A stretch of 12,787 nt of DNA from Chloroflexota bacterium (lineage in GTDB: Bacteria; Chloroflexota; Anaerolineae; Anaerolineales; Villigracilaceae), in NCBI GenBank assembly GCA_021796155.1, contig JAJYOO010000033.1, positions 1-12,787 on the forward strand, given 5' to 3'. Every line of letters starts with the position of its first letter. Position 1 is the first letter of the stretch. The notes below the pieces were generated by a model. It searched no databases. It saw only the letters and a list, made by a program, of their open reading frames with translations, and had not been told where the DNA came from. Position numbers and translations under genes: made by a program. Below, in pieces: positions 1 through 6,395 of the stretch.

Positions 1-13
1 TTGAACGAGATAA

Positions 14-145
14 TCCGCCTTGCTCGATCAATTGGCAGAAATGCGACGCGACGAATATCGCACCGATGTCCCGCGTTCGCACGAGGACGCGGCACGTTGC
101 CGGAGATGCGGTTTCAGGAAAGTGTGCGACCAAAAATTGGCTTGA
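14..145 (+). pseudogene. 3' tail of a Cas4/Dna2-like PD-(D/E)XK nuclease, partial or frame-disrupted
   Basis: Reading from base 14 to the TGA at 143-145 gives 43 residues ending in RSHEDAARCRRCGFRKVCDQ and a few more. The spacing C-x2-C-x5-C next to a VPRSH stretch is what the C-terminal iron-sulfur cluster of Cas4/AddB/Dna2-type PD-(D/E)XK nucleases looks like. That cluster normally stabilises the fold of a DNA exonuclease used in recombination or CRISPR spacer processing. Only the tail is visible. The same frame has stops at 2-4 and 11-13, so the upstream part must be in another frame or truncated. A one-base indel around 14-22 would join it to either other frame. The family call rests on the short cysteine motif alone. 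No CRISPR array or other cas gene is visible, so a stand-alone repair nuclease is as likely as a Cas4. Confidence 0.55.
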
Positions 146-164
146 TGGTTGGGGAGTGTATAAT
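137..164 (+). promoter_or_regulatory. Candidate sigma70 promoter of nadK
   Basis: A perfect TATAAT lies at 159-164, with a weak TTGGCT at 137-142 as the -35 box (16-bp spacer). The expected transcription start, about 7 bases past the -10 box, falls at 171-172, on the nadK ATG at 172. No Shine-Dalgarno sequence could fit, so the transcript would be leaderless. The -35 box overlaps the last codons of the upstream nuclease tail. Confidence 0.55.
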
Positions 165-171
165 ATTTTAT

Positions 172-1022
172 ATGCCGGACTCATTCATCCCAAAACATCC
201 TGTGGTGGTTTCATATCCGAGAATGCCGGACGCCTTTGCGGAAGCAGATCTGATCGTAAAATTTCTAAAGGAAAAGGCTTCGACCCGCCAACCGGTTCAC
301 TTTATGACGAAGGCCTGCGTGCGCGCATCAAGCAGGGCGAGTTCGATGTGTTGATCGCGGTCGGCGGCGACGGGACAATGCTGCGCGCCGGGCATTTGTG
401 CGCGCCGCTTGGCGTCCCGATTTTGGGAATAAACCTGGGACGGCTTGGGTTTTTGATCCAGATCGAGCGCGGCGAATGGCGCGAAATGTTGGAACGTCTC
501 CTGAACGGTGAAGCGTGGATTGAACATCGTATGATGATCCGCGCAGAACACGTCCGGGCTGGTGAGATCGTTGGACAATGGCAGGCGCTCAACGAAACAG
601 TTGTCAGCCGCGGCGTGAATCTGCGTCCGGTGCGGTTGGTCGCCAGCGTGGATGGACGCCCGCTTACCACGTACGTTTGCGACGGATTGATCGCTGCCAC
701 GGCCACCGGCTCAACCGCGTACGCGCTTGCCGCGGGCGGGCCGATCCTGCCACCCGATTTGCGAAATATTCTTTTGGTTCCCATCGCGCCGCACATGTCG
801 GTGGATCGCGCCGTTGTTCTCGCGGAAGGTTCATCGGTGAGCATTAGCGTCAAAAGCGACAACACCGTCGTCAGCGTGGATGGACAGCCGCCTCTTCCGC
901 TTTCAGAAGATGATCGCGTGGATGTGCGCGCCGCTGAATACGCCGCGCAGTTTGTCCGCTTTGGAGATCCCGGTTACTTCTATCGAAATCTGAACGCACA
1001 CATGAATCAACCTCATTTATAG
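172..1022 (+). CDS. nadK: NAD kinase, interrupted by an apparent one-base frameshift near 275
   Basis: NAD kinase phosphorylates NAD to NADP using ATP or polyphosphate in the cytoplasm and is the only route to NADP. The catalytic GGDGTM motif is encoded at 363-380, followed by GINLGRLGFL and the conserved TATGSTAYALAAGGP and PIAPHMS blocks. The start is the ATG at 172, because HPVVVSYPRMPDAFAEAD is a typical N-terminus for the family. That N-terminus is in frame 1, while everything from GFDPPTGSLYDEG onward is in frame 3. Adding one A in the AAAA run at 272-275 (GAA AAA GGC TTC) joins them into a normal 283-residue protein. A reading that stays in frame 3 from base 66 has an N-terminus unlike any NAD kinase. 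The cause is either a homopolymer sequencing error (most likely) or a real mutation. Since nadK is usually essential, a true null would be surprising. It precedes the zinc-finger gene by 12 bases. Confidence 0.93.
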
Positions 1023-1034
1023 GATTGCTGACTG

Positions 1035-1589
1035 ATGACTGAAAACGATACTTTGTATTGCTATGTGCATCCCAATCGTCCAACGACGCTGCGATGCAAT
1101 CGCTGTGAACGACCCATCTGCGCGGATTGCGCAGTCCTTACGCCGACTGGTTATCGCTGCAAGGAATGTGTACGCACTCAACAGAAAGTATTTGATACGG
1201 CTGTCTGGTCCGATTACGTTATCGCTTTCATCGTTGCCGCGATTGCTTCGGGAATTACCAGCATACTTGTGTTCCTCGCCAGCGGAATCTTTTTTGGAAT
1301 CTTGATTTTGTTCCTGGCTCCGGGCGCGGGCGCGGTGATCGGCAACATCATTTTGCGATTCATCAAGAATCGCAGATCGCGCGCACTGTTCACCACCGCT
1401 GCCATTGGCATCGTAGCGGGCGCTGTACCGGCATTGTTGATGTTTTCGTTGCCTGCGTTGTTGGCTGTTTTATCCGGCGGTTTTGGCGCGGGCCTCGGCG
1501 CATTGCTTCCTGCCATTTGGGAAGTCGTTTATCTTTTCCTCGCCGTGCCGGCCGCGTACACACAAATTTCTGGAATCCGCATTGGCTGA
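1035..1589 (+). CDS. B-box-type zinc-finger membrane protein
   Basis: This 184-residue protein has an N-terminal zinc-binding module with C9, H12, C21, C24, C29, C32, C42 and C45, in a C-x2-H-x8-C-x2-C-x4-C-x2-C-x9-C-x2-C arrangement. This resembles the B-box zinc fingers found at the N-terminus of many bacterial membrane proteins. About four hydrophobic segments follow (roughly 59-82, 84-108, 119-148 and 158-176), rich in Gly and Ala. The likely picture is a cytosolic metal-binding head anchored to an integral membrane domain; the partner and role are unknown. It starts 12 bases after the nadK stop and ends 8 bases before recN, so the three are probably cotranscribed. No convincing Shine-Dalgarno sequence precedes the ATG, which fits translational coupling. 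Proteins of this kind are usually annotated only as B-box zinc finger protein. Confidence 0.8.
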   Translation: MTENDTLYCYVHPNRPTTLRCNRCERPICADCAVLTPTGYRCKECVRTQQKVFDTAVWSDYVIAFIVAAIASGITSILVFLASGIFFGILILFLAPGAGAVIGNIILRFIKNRRSRALFTTAAIGIVAGAVPALLMFSLPALLAVLSGGFGAGLGALLPAIWEVVYLFLAVPAAYTQISGIRIG

Positions 1590-1597
1590 TATAAAAC

Positions 1598-3331
1598 ATG
1601 CTGACCGAACTCCGCATCCAAAACTTCGCGATCATAGATAAGCTCGATCTTAAGCTGGGTCCCGGCCTCGTAATTCTGACCGGCGAAACGGGCGCGGGCA
1701 AATCCATCATCCTCGACGCGGTCGAGATGCTGGTTGGCGGACGCGCCGACGCGACGGTGGTCAGAGCGGAATCAGACGCGGCATATGTCGAGGGCGTGTT
1801 TAAGTTACAGGGTCCGGAAAAAGAAGCGGTGAACGAAATCCTGAAACGCGAAGAACTTTTGGATGATCCCAACTATGTGACGCTGGCGCGCGAAGTCCGG
1901 CGTGAGGGAAGGAATGTTGCACGCGTCAACGGCCGGACGGTGGGTGTTTCGCTCCTTAAAGAAATTGGCGCGTCGCTGGTAGATATCCACGGCCAATCGG
2001 AACATCTATCGCTGCTCGATCCGCACGCACATCTCGGTTTGTTAGATCGTTACGCGGACATCGCAAAGCCATTAGCGGATTATCGCCAGACGTATCACAA
2101 GTTATTGACCGTTCGCAAGGAGTTGAACGAAATCCGCCAGGCGCAGGCGGACGCGGACCGCCGCGTCGAAATGCTGACGTTCCAGGCTGAGGAGATCGAA
2201 GCCGCAAAGCTCAAACCCGGCGAGGATGTCGAGTTAAAAAAAGAACGTGACCGTTTGGCGAACGCCGAATCGCTGGCGCAATACGCGCAGCAAGCGCTTG
2301 AAGTTTTGGATGAAGGTTCGCAGGAGTCTCCTGCGGCAAGTGATTTGGTCGGGCAGGCGGCACAAGCTTTGACATCACTTGCGAAAATTGATAAAGGTCA
2401 AGAAGAACTCGCGAATGTGGCGTCCTCGCTCGAAGACACACTGACAGAGGTCGTTCGTTCGCTGCGCGATTATCTGGATGAAATCGAATTCAACCCGAGA
2501 CGTTTGGATGAAGTCGAAGAGCGCGTGAACTTGATCTATAACCTGACGCGCAAATACGGTGGAAACATTCCAGCGGTGATTGCCTTTGGTGCAGATGCGC
2601 GCAAGCAGTTGGAAAATATTTCCAATGCCAGCGAACGCATCACTGCGCTCGAAGCCGAAGAAAATAAATTGCTTCAAACGTTATCGAAGCAGGCTGTCGC
2701 GCTTTCCGATAAGCGTAAATCTGCCGCGGAAAAATTGGGTAAGGGAATCGAAATTGAACTTGATGATTTGAAGATGGCCGCGGCACGCTTCGGCGTGGAC
2801 TTCCAAACGCGTCCCGATTTAAACGGCATTCCATTAGCCGACGGTTCGCGCGTGGCATTTGACTCAAATGGTTTTGACCGCGTGGAATTTCTCGTCGCGC
2901 CGAATCCCGGCGAAGGACTCAAGCCGCTTGCGAAAATTGCATCCGGCGGTGAGACGTCGCGCTTGATGCTGGCTTTGAAAAACATCCTCGCCAGCGCGGA
3001 CGAAATCCCGTCGTTGATCTTCGATGAGATTGATCAGGGCATCGGCGGACGAGTTGGCCTCGTCGTCGGGTTCAAACTCTGGCATTTGGGGCGCAATCAT
3101 CAAGTTTTCTGCGTAACGCATTTGCCGCAATTGGCTGCGTTCGGGGATGAACATTATCAAGTACAAAAATTGATCCAAGGCAATCGTACGTTGACGCGCG
3201 TCGAGCGGCTCAGCGGCGAGCCGCAATTGCTTGAACTTTCGCAAATGCTCGGCGAAGTGGGCGAAGGGACTCTGCGTTCTGCACATGAACTGATGCAGGT
3301 CGCGAGGCAAATGGTCAAGAGCGCGAAGTAG
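1598..3331 (+). CDS. recN: DNA repair protein RecN
   Basis: RecN is an SMC-like ATPase that gathers at DNA double-strand breaks and helps recombinational repair. The 577-residue product has all expected parts: Walker A GETGAGKS at 29-36, the Q-loop region DIHGQSEH at 129-136, a long charged coiled-coil region from about 155 to 390, the ABC signature SGGETSRL at 449-456, Walker B LIFDEID at 473-479 and the H-loop VTHLPQLAA beginning at 506. The length is normal and no key residue is missing. It begins 8 bases after the zinc-finger gene without a clear ribosome site, so it is probably translated from the nadK operon mRNA. The nadK-recN neighbourhood is common in bacteria. No LexA-type box is evident in front of it. 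No convincing terminator hairpin is seen after its stop. Confidence 0.97.
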   Translation: MLTELRIQNFAIIDKLDLKLGPGLVILTGETGAGKSIILDAVEMLVGGRADATVVRAESDAAYVEGVFKLQGPEKEAVNEILKREELLDDPNYVTLAREVRREGRNVARVNGRTVGVSLLKEIGASLVDIHGQSEHLSLLDPHAHLGLLDRYADIAKPLADYRQTYHKLLTVRKELNEIRQAQADADRRVEMLTFQAEEIEAAKLKPGEDVELKKERDRLANAESLAQYAQQALEVLDEGSQESPAASDLVGQAAQALTSLAKIDKGQEELANVASSLEDTLTEVVRSLRDYLDEIEFNPRRLDEVEERVNLIYNLTRKYGGNIPAVIAFGADARKQLENISNASERITALEAEENKLLQTLSKQAVALSDKRKSAAEKLGKGIEIELDDLKMAAARFGVDFQTRPDLNGIPLADGSRVAFDSNGFDRVEFLVAPNPGEGLKPLAKIASGGETSRLMLALKNILASADEIPSLIFDEIDQGIGGRVGLVVGFKLWHLGRNHQVFCVTHLPQLAAFGDEHYQVQKLIQGNRTLTRVERLSGEPQLLELSQMLGEVGEGTLRSAHELMQVARQMVKSAK

Positions 3332-3422
3332 ATTTCAATACTGAACTGGGGTTGAATTTGAATACGCTTGATTATCGTTGCTCAATATGAGATATCAAAA
3401 ACAAATAACTTGAGGAGGCTTT

Positions 3423-3926
3423 ATGGCACGAAAAGAAACAAATCCTATAGATTCGTTCCATGTTGCAGAAGAAGAAGATAAACATGCAATAACACTCATG
3501 CAATATGCCACCCAACTCTTGTCACAGCAATTTGGGGTATTTATGTTGGCAGAAACTGTAATTATTGGTTTTCTTGGAAACGCATTAAGAGATAACAATA
3601 AACTTGTACTAGATGAAAATATTTGGGTGTTTTCAGGAGCTATTATTGGACTCATTATTTGTATTTTTTGGTATACAACGTTTGAATATAATCACAAATT
3701 TTATCTATTACGAATGGCGCAGGCCAAACGACATGAAGCGAAATTGGGATACCGCCTATTTGCCGAGGGCAAAATACTTAGCCAAGACAAAAAGGTGAAG
3801 ATTGGTGACGAGGAGATTTCGTATAAATCATTTGGCTGGCTTCGACCGTATCCTGCCATGAAATTACTAATTTATCTATTCGGTGGAATATTTATTTTCT
3901 TGATTATATTTACGCGGCCTGGATAA
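3423..3926 (+). CDS. AT-rich three-helix membrane protein of unknown function
   Basis: I do not recognise this 167-residue protein. It has an acidic N-terminus (EEEDK at 16-20), then three hydrophobic segments at about 38-55, 67-86 and 146-164. Between helices 2 and 3 is a loop of about 60 residues rich in Lys, Arg and Glu, probably cytosolic. The layout (two close helices, a soluble linker, a third helix near the end) recalls small SLATT- or RipA-like membrane proteins, but that is only a resemblance. The start is secure: a strong GAGGAGG at 3412-3418 lies 4 bases before the ATG. The sequence is visibly AT-rich, with many ATA, TTA and AGA codons, unlike recN upstream or the 5748-8074 genes. 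It begins the accessory islet and is probably horizontally acquired. Confidence 0.75.
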   Translation: MARKETNPIDSFHVAEEEDKHAITLMQYATQLLSQQFGVFMLAETVIIGFLGNALRDNNKLVLDENIWVFSGAIIGLIICIFWYTTFEYNHKFYLLRMAQAKRHEAKLGYRLFAEGKILSQDKKVKIGDEEISYKSFGWLRPYPAMKLLIYLFGGIFIFLIIFTRPG

Positions 3927-4054
3927 TGATCTAATAACTAGAACTGCTTTCCAACTCACATAGAATATTTCTTAAAAACTTATGATGCGTATCTTGACTT
4001 TCCCAGCACGAAGACTGAACATGCTGTCAAACTTTATTGAGGAGGAGAATCAAA

Positions 4055-4147
4055 ATGTCCACTGATCCACTCTTTCGCATGACCGTTAACATGTCATTGC
4101 GAGACCTGCGTAGCAGGTCGTGGCAATCTCGTGTCGTCATGCATTGA
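4055..4147 (+). pseudogene. Truncated duplicate of the orphan EF-Tu domain 2 gene (30-codon remnant)
   Basis: The first 33 bases (4055-4087) match the start of the downstream EF-Tu-like gene (4228-4260) at 31 of 33 positions, encoding MSTDPLFRMTV against MTTDPFFRMTV. A strong GAGGAGGAG ribosome site sits about 7 bases before the ATG. After codon 11 the frame runs into the REP-like element and stops at 4145-4147. This looks like the 5' remnant of a tandem paralogue destroyed by insertion of, or recombination at, the repeat. With its intact ribosome site it may still be translated into a 30-residue peptide. Confidence 0.65.
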
Positions 4148-4209
4148 TTGTTTGAAGGTTAGTTGGGATTGTCACGTCGTGGCGCTAAAGGTGCCACTCC
4201 TCGCGACAT
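4091..4209. repeat. REP-like inverted doublet (two facing palindromic units)
   Basis: The ends are ATGTCATTGCGAG (4091-4103) and CTCGCGACAT (4200-4209), inverted copies apart from three missing bases. The left unit folds as ATTGC (4096-4100) with GCAAT (4123-4127), enclosing a perfect GACCTGC-gta-GCAGGTC hairpin (4103-4119). The right unit has GTGGCGC (4179-4185) against GTGCCAC (4191-4197). An inner pair, GTGGCAATC (4120-4128) and GATTGTCAC (4167-4175), faces inward. The GTCATTGCGAG...GGCAATCTC theme matches a class of intergenic palindromes I recall from several bacterial phyla, including Chloroflexota. It encodes nothing, so any mobilisation would have to be in trans. Confidence 0.7.
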
Positions 4210-4227
4210 ACAAATAAGGAGTGTCGA

Positions 4228-4533
4228 ATGACCACTGATCCATTCTTTCGCATGACCGTTGAAGATGTTTTTAGTATCAAAGGCCGCGGCACCGTCATCA
4301 CGGGAAAAATCGAATCAGGTACATTGAAAGTCGGTGATGAGGTGGCGATTAAGAGGGCAAATGGACAAAAGAAAACCGTCGTTGCCGGTCTCGAAATGTT
4401 TCGAAAAATGCTGAGTCAAGTCAATGCAGGAGATGAAGTCGGCGTTTTATTCAGGGACATTGACAAGCAAGATGTCCAACGCGGCGATGTGATTCTCCCT
4501 CCCAGCGGTTCTGATTTTACGTGGAAGCCATAA
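4228..4533 (+). CDS. Stand-alone EF-Tu domain 2-like protein
   Basis: The 101-residue protein is essentially one beta-barrel domain. MTVEDVFSIKGRGTVITGKI at 9-28, ESGTLKVGDEV, then GLEMFRKML, AGDEVGVLFRDI and VQRGDVI follow domain 2 of elongation factor Tu almost motif by motif. In EF-Tu this domain contacts aminoacyl-tRNA and the ribosome, but here the GTPase domain and domain 3 are absent. It therefore cannot be a translation factor by itself. A regulator, a decoy of EF-Tu, or a nucleic-acid or protein-binding barrel are all possible. The ATG at 4228 is supported by AAGGAG at 4216-4221, 6 bases upstream. A truncated copy of its first 11 codons lies 173 bases upstream. A strong terminator follows 5 bases after the stop. 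The family call is confident; the function is not known. Confidence 0.85.
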   Translation: MTTDPFFRMTVEDVFSIKGRGTVITGKIESGTLKVGDEVAIKRANGQKKTVVAGLEMFRKMLSQVNAGDEVGVLFRDIDKQDVQRGDVILPPSGSDFTWKP

Positions 4534-4538
4534 AACAG

Positions 4539-4572
4539 AAAGTCCCAACAATTGCTGGGACTTTTTGTTTTC
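4539..4572 (+). terminator. Rho-independent terminator, probably bidirectional
   Basis: A perfect 9-bp stem, AAAGTCCCA (4539-4547) with TGGGACTTT (4556-4564), closes an 8-base loop and is followed by a T-rich run to 4572. On the minus strand the stem is followed by TTTCTGTTTT, so it could also stop transcription from the convergent lipoprotein gene, whose stop codon is at 4588. Confidence 0.9.
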
Positions 4573-4587
4573 CATTTTGAATATCAA

Positions 4588-5424
4588 CTATTTACAAGAA
4601 CACGAAGCTTGATCCCATGCCCGAGCCGCGCCGGAAAGTGGATCTCTTCCGCATCCAGTTATGGGCGGCTTACAAGCGCCTCCATTCTTTTTGGGGGCCG
4701 GACAACTTCCAAGTGAAAATTCATAGGTCTGGCAGTTATATTTTTCGGGGAAACTTTTTGGTAAGCAATAGTGATAATCTGGAAGATAAGTTACCGTCCC
4801 ATCGGGGCAAAGGCCGGAAATTTTCTGCTGAGTCACATCATCCAAACAGTACTGCGCCGTATTATCATAATGCGAACCAGCCGGGCAGGCATAATAATTT
4901 CCGTCCGGTGAATTCTGCTGACAACTTCCGTCAGGTTTCTTTCCAAATCCTTTGGCACATGTGTAATTGCCAAAAACAGCATCTCCCGGCTTCTCATCCC
5001 CTCCGCCACAACGTCCGCAACTGTAGATTTGAAAGTGCTCATTCTGCGGGCCATAACATGCATATTGAAGGTAATTTTCAGTGCTCTCTGTGCATGTTAC
5101 CTCACTGTCACTGAGCGTAAAATCAAGTGCTTTGATTTCAATGGTGGCTCCACCGAAACCAACACTTTGATTGGCACAAAAAGTCGAGATTTGACTGATG
5201 CTTGGTGCCGCCGGTGCACACGCAGTCGGGATCAACTTATCCGGATCAACATTATTCACAAGAATCGGCGTAGGCGTGGCAGAATCGAACTGCGGTTGTG
5301 GCACACCGGGATTGTTTTCCACTTGTTGTGGAGCGACAGTGTTGAGCGCGTTCGTGGGCCCGCACGCGACCTGAACTATCAAAAGCAAAAAACCAAAAAC
5401 GGAAACGATCTGTTTGTATTTCAT
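4588..5424 (-). CDS. Cysteine-rich secreted lipoprotein
   Basis: The 278-residue product starts at the ATG at 5424, which has AGGAGA (5431-5436) 6 bases ahead. The N-terminus MKYKQIVSVFGFLLLIVQVAC is a short basic head and a hydrophobic core ending at C21. The lipobox VQVAC has Gln at -3, which is unusual, so lipidation is likely but not certain. A Pro/Thr/Asn-rich linker to about residue 66 includes TPTP, as in many Chloroflexota surface lipoproteins. The mature part has 18 further cysteines. Three successive units have the form C-x(11-13)-C (156-168, 180-193, 206-220), two of them starting CPxG and ending YC, like small disulfide-bonded repeats. No catalytic motif is seen. A role in cell-surface binding or adhesion is a guess. 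An open frame continues upstream to 5658 but lacks a ribosome site and would bury the signal peptide. Confidence 0.8.
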   Translation of the reverse strand: MKYKQIVSVFGFLLLIVQVACGPTNALNTVAPQQVENNPGVPQPQFDSATPTPILVNNVDPDKLIPTACAPAAPSISQISTFCANQSVGFGGATIEIKALDFTLSDSEVTCTESTENYLQYACYGPQNEHFQIYSCGRCGGGDEKPGDAVFGNYTCAKGFGKKPDGSCQQNSPDGNYYACPAGSHYDNTAQYCLDDVTQQKISGLCPDGTVTYLPDYHYCLPKSFPEKYNCQTYEFSLGSCPAPKKNGGACKPPITGCGRDPLSGAARAWDQASCSCK

Positions 5425-5747
5425 GGGCAGTCTCCTCTTGGCGATCACAATTTTTATTGGATCTCCTGTATTGATTCGTTCTATCTCCTTTTGAATGAAT
5501 TTACGTTTGTCGCGGGTTACGTCTAAAGAAAAGCCCCATAATCTAAACAATAAAAAGGCAGGGATGCTAAATTCTCTTTCAATATTTCGCCGTCTTTGTT
5601 TTGCCCTCGATGGCGCGAAATACTGCCGAATTTTATTTTCGTAGTTTTTTCCGGGCAATCCGACACGGGTACCATCTCAAGAATAATTGCAAATAAGTCT
5701 ATTGACTCTCGCCTAAGCTTTTGATACATTATGGCACTTAGAAGTCC
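5425..5747. other. Divergent intergenic region between lipoprotein and regulator genes
   Basis: These 323 bases separate two divergent genes. The right end holds a clear plus-strand promoter (5702-5730). The left end holds the minus-strand ribosome site at 5431-5436. An imperfect inverted repeat TATTTCG...CGAAATA lies around 5583-5621, with a long loop. No confident minus-strand promoter or RNA gene was found. The length would allow regulation of the lipoprotein by the neighbouring regulator, but no operator palindrome is obvious. Confidence 0.5.
5702..5730 (+). promoter_or_regulatory. Sigma70 promoter of the MerR-type regulator
   Basis: TTGACT at 5702-5707 and TACATT at 5725-5730 are separated by exactly 17 bases, with an AT-rich stretch just upstream. 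The predicted start near 5737 leaves a leader of about 11 bases before the ATG at 5748, too short for a standard ribosome site. Confidence 0.75.
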
Positions 5748-6386
5748 ATGAATCCTCAATCTGATTCCGATTGGCTTTCCCTGCACGAAGCTGCTGAACT
5801 TTTAGGCGTGCATCCCAGCACCGTCCGCATTTGGTCCGATAAAGGCCTGCTTCCCGTTTATCGAACCAAAGGCGGGCATCGCCGCTACAAGCGCAGTGAA
5901 GTCGCGCTTTGGGCGAAGACATCCCGCGGTCAGCAGCCGATTGAACCCGTCGGCGTGATCCAGGACGCGGTGCGTAACATCCGCTTTCAAATTTCAGAAG
6001 GACATTTGGCGTCCGAATCGTGGTATCAAAAGCTGAATGAAGAAGCGCGCACCAGCTACCGGCAATCTGCGCGCACGCTGGTTCAAGGGCTGATCAATTA
6101 TCTATCCACGAGCGATGACGAGGATGCAACTTCCGAAGCGCATTCCATCGGATACGAATACGCCTCGCGCGCCCGCCGCTTTGGACTAACCAGCGCCGAA
6201 GCTGCGCGTGCGCTTTTATTTTTCCGCGACGTTTTGCTTGAGTCCGTTATTCAGGCATATGAGCAGGCCAACGTTCCATCCGGGCAGGCGTGGGGAGAAA
6301 TTCTACGCAAGGTCAATGCGTTCACCGATTCGATTCTTTTGCATCTGCTCGAAACGTTCCGCGCCATGGAAAACTCCAATCCATGA
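5748..6386 (+). CDS. MerR-type DNA-binding regulator with RsbRD-like C-terminal domain
   Basis: The 212-residue protein has an N-terminal helix-turn-helix of the MerR/excisionase type at about 10-56: LSLHEAAELLGVHPSTVRIW, then the wing KGLLPVYRTKGGHRRY. The GGHRRY wing is typical for DNA binding by this superfamily. Residues about 85-205 form an all-helical domain with SWYQKLNEEARTSYRQ and GLTSAEAARALLFFRDVLLES. This resembles the RsbRD N-terminal (RsbR-type) sensory domain, the non-haem globin-like fold that feeds stress signals into stressosomes. The fusion suggests a one-component regulator sensing a redox or small-molecule signal; its ligand and targets are unknown. It is divergently placed from the lipoprotein gene and has its own promoter. 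The ATG at 5748 lacks a good ribosome site, but the conserved helix-turn-helix starts soon after it and no alternative fits better. Confidence 0.85.
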   Translation: MNPQSDSDWLSLHEAAELLGVHPSTVRIWSDKGLLPVYRTKGGHRRYKRSEVALWAKTSRGQQPIEPVGVIQDAVRNIRFQISEGHLASESWYQKLNEEARTSYRQSARTLVQGLINYLSTSDDEDATSEAHSIGYEYASRARRFGLTSAEAARALLFFRDVLLESVIQAYEQANVPSGQAWGEILRKVNAFTDSILLHLLETFRAMENSNP

Positions 6387-6395
6387 CGAAAATCT

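Larger units (their letters stand above)
3927..4227. other. Intergenic stretch with a truncated gene copy and a REP-like repeat
   Basis: These 301 bases hold no complete gene. The first part (3927-4040) is AT-rich. It contains a TTGACT at 3994-3999 with only a poor -10 match (GAACAT at 4017-4022), so a promoter there is uncertain. The rest is a truncated duplicate of the next gene's start (4055-4147) and an inverted-repeat element (4091-4209), listed separately. Confidence 0.6.

Noticed and set aside
66..274. In-frame upstream extension of the catalytic nadK frame starting at base 66
   Set aside because: Its sequence has no NAD kinase features, whereas the other frame in the same interval carries the expected N-terminus. 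This portion is a by-product of the frameshift.
268..280. Programmed -1 frameshifting in nadK
   Set aside because: Only a weak A-AAG slip site is present, with no full slippery heptamer, no upstream ribosome-site stimulator and no clear downstream hairpin. NAD kinases are not known to use frameshifting. A homopolymer error is simpler.
4055..4260. Reading the 33-base duplication as a target-site duplication of an insertion sequence
   Set aside because: It is too long for usual target duplications, has two mismatches, encodes the gene's own N-terminus, and no transposase is present.
4617..5526. Two plus-strand open frames of 165 codons each opposite the lipoprotein gene
   Set aside because: They are antisense shadows. 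The minus strand has a signal peptide, ribosome site and ordered cysteines.
5425..5658. N-terminal extension of the lipoprotein frame by 78 codons
   Set aside because: It would bury the signal peptide, lacks a ribosome site, and the ATG at 5424 has a good AGGAGA upstream.
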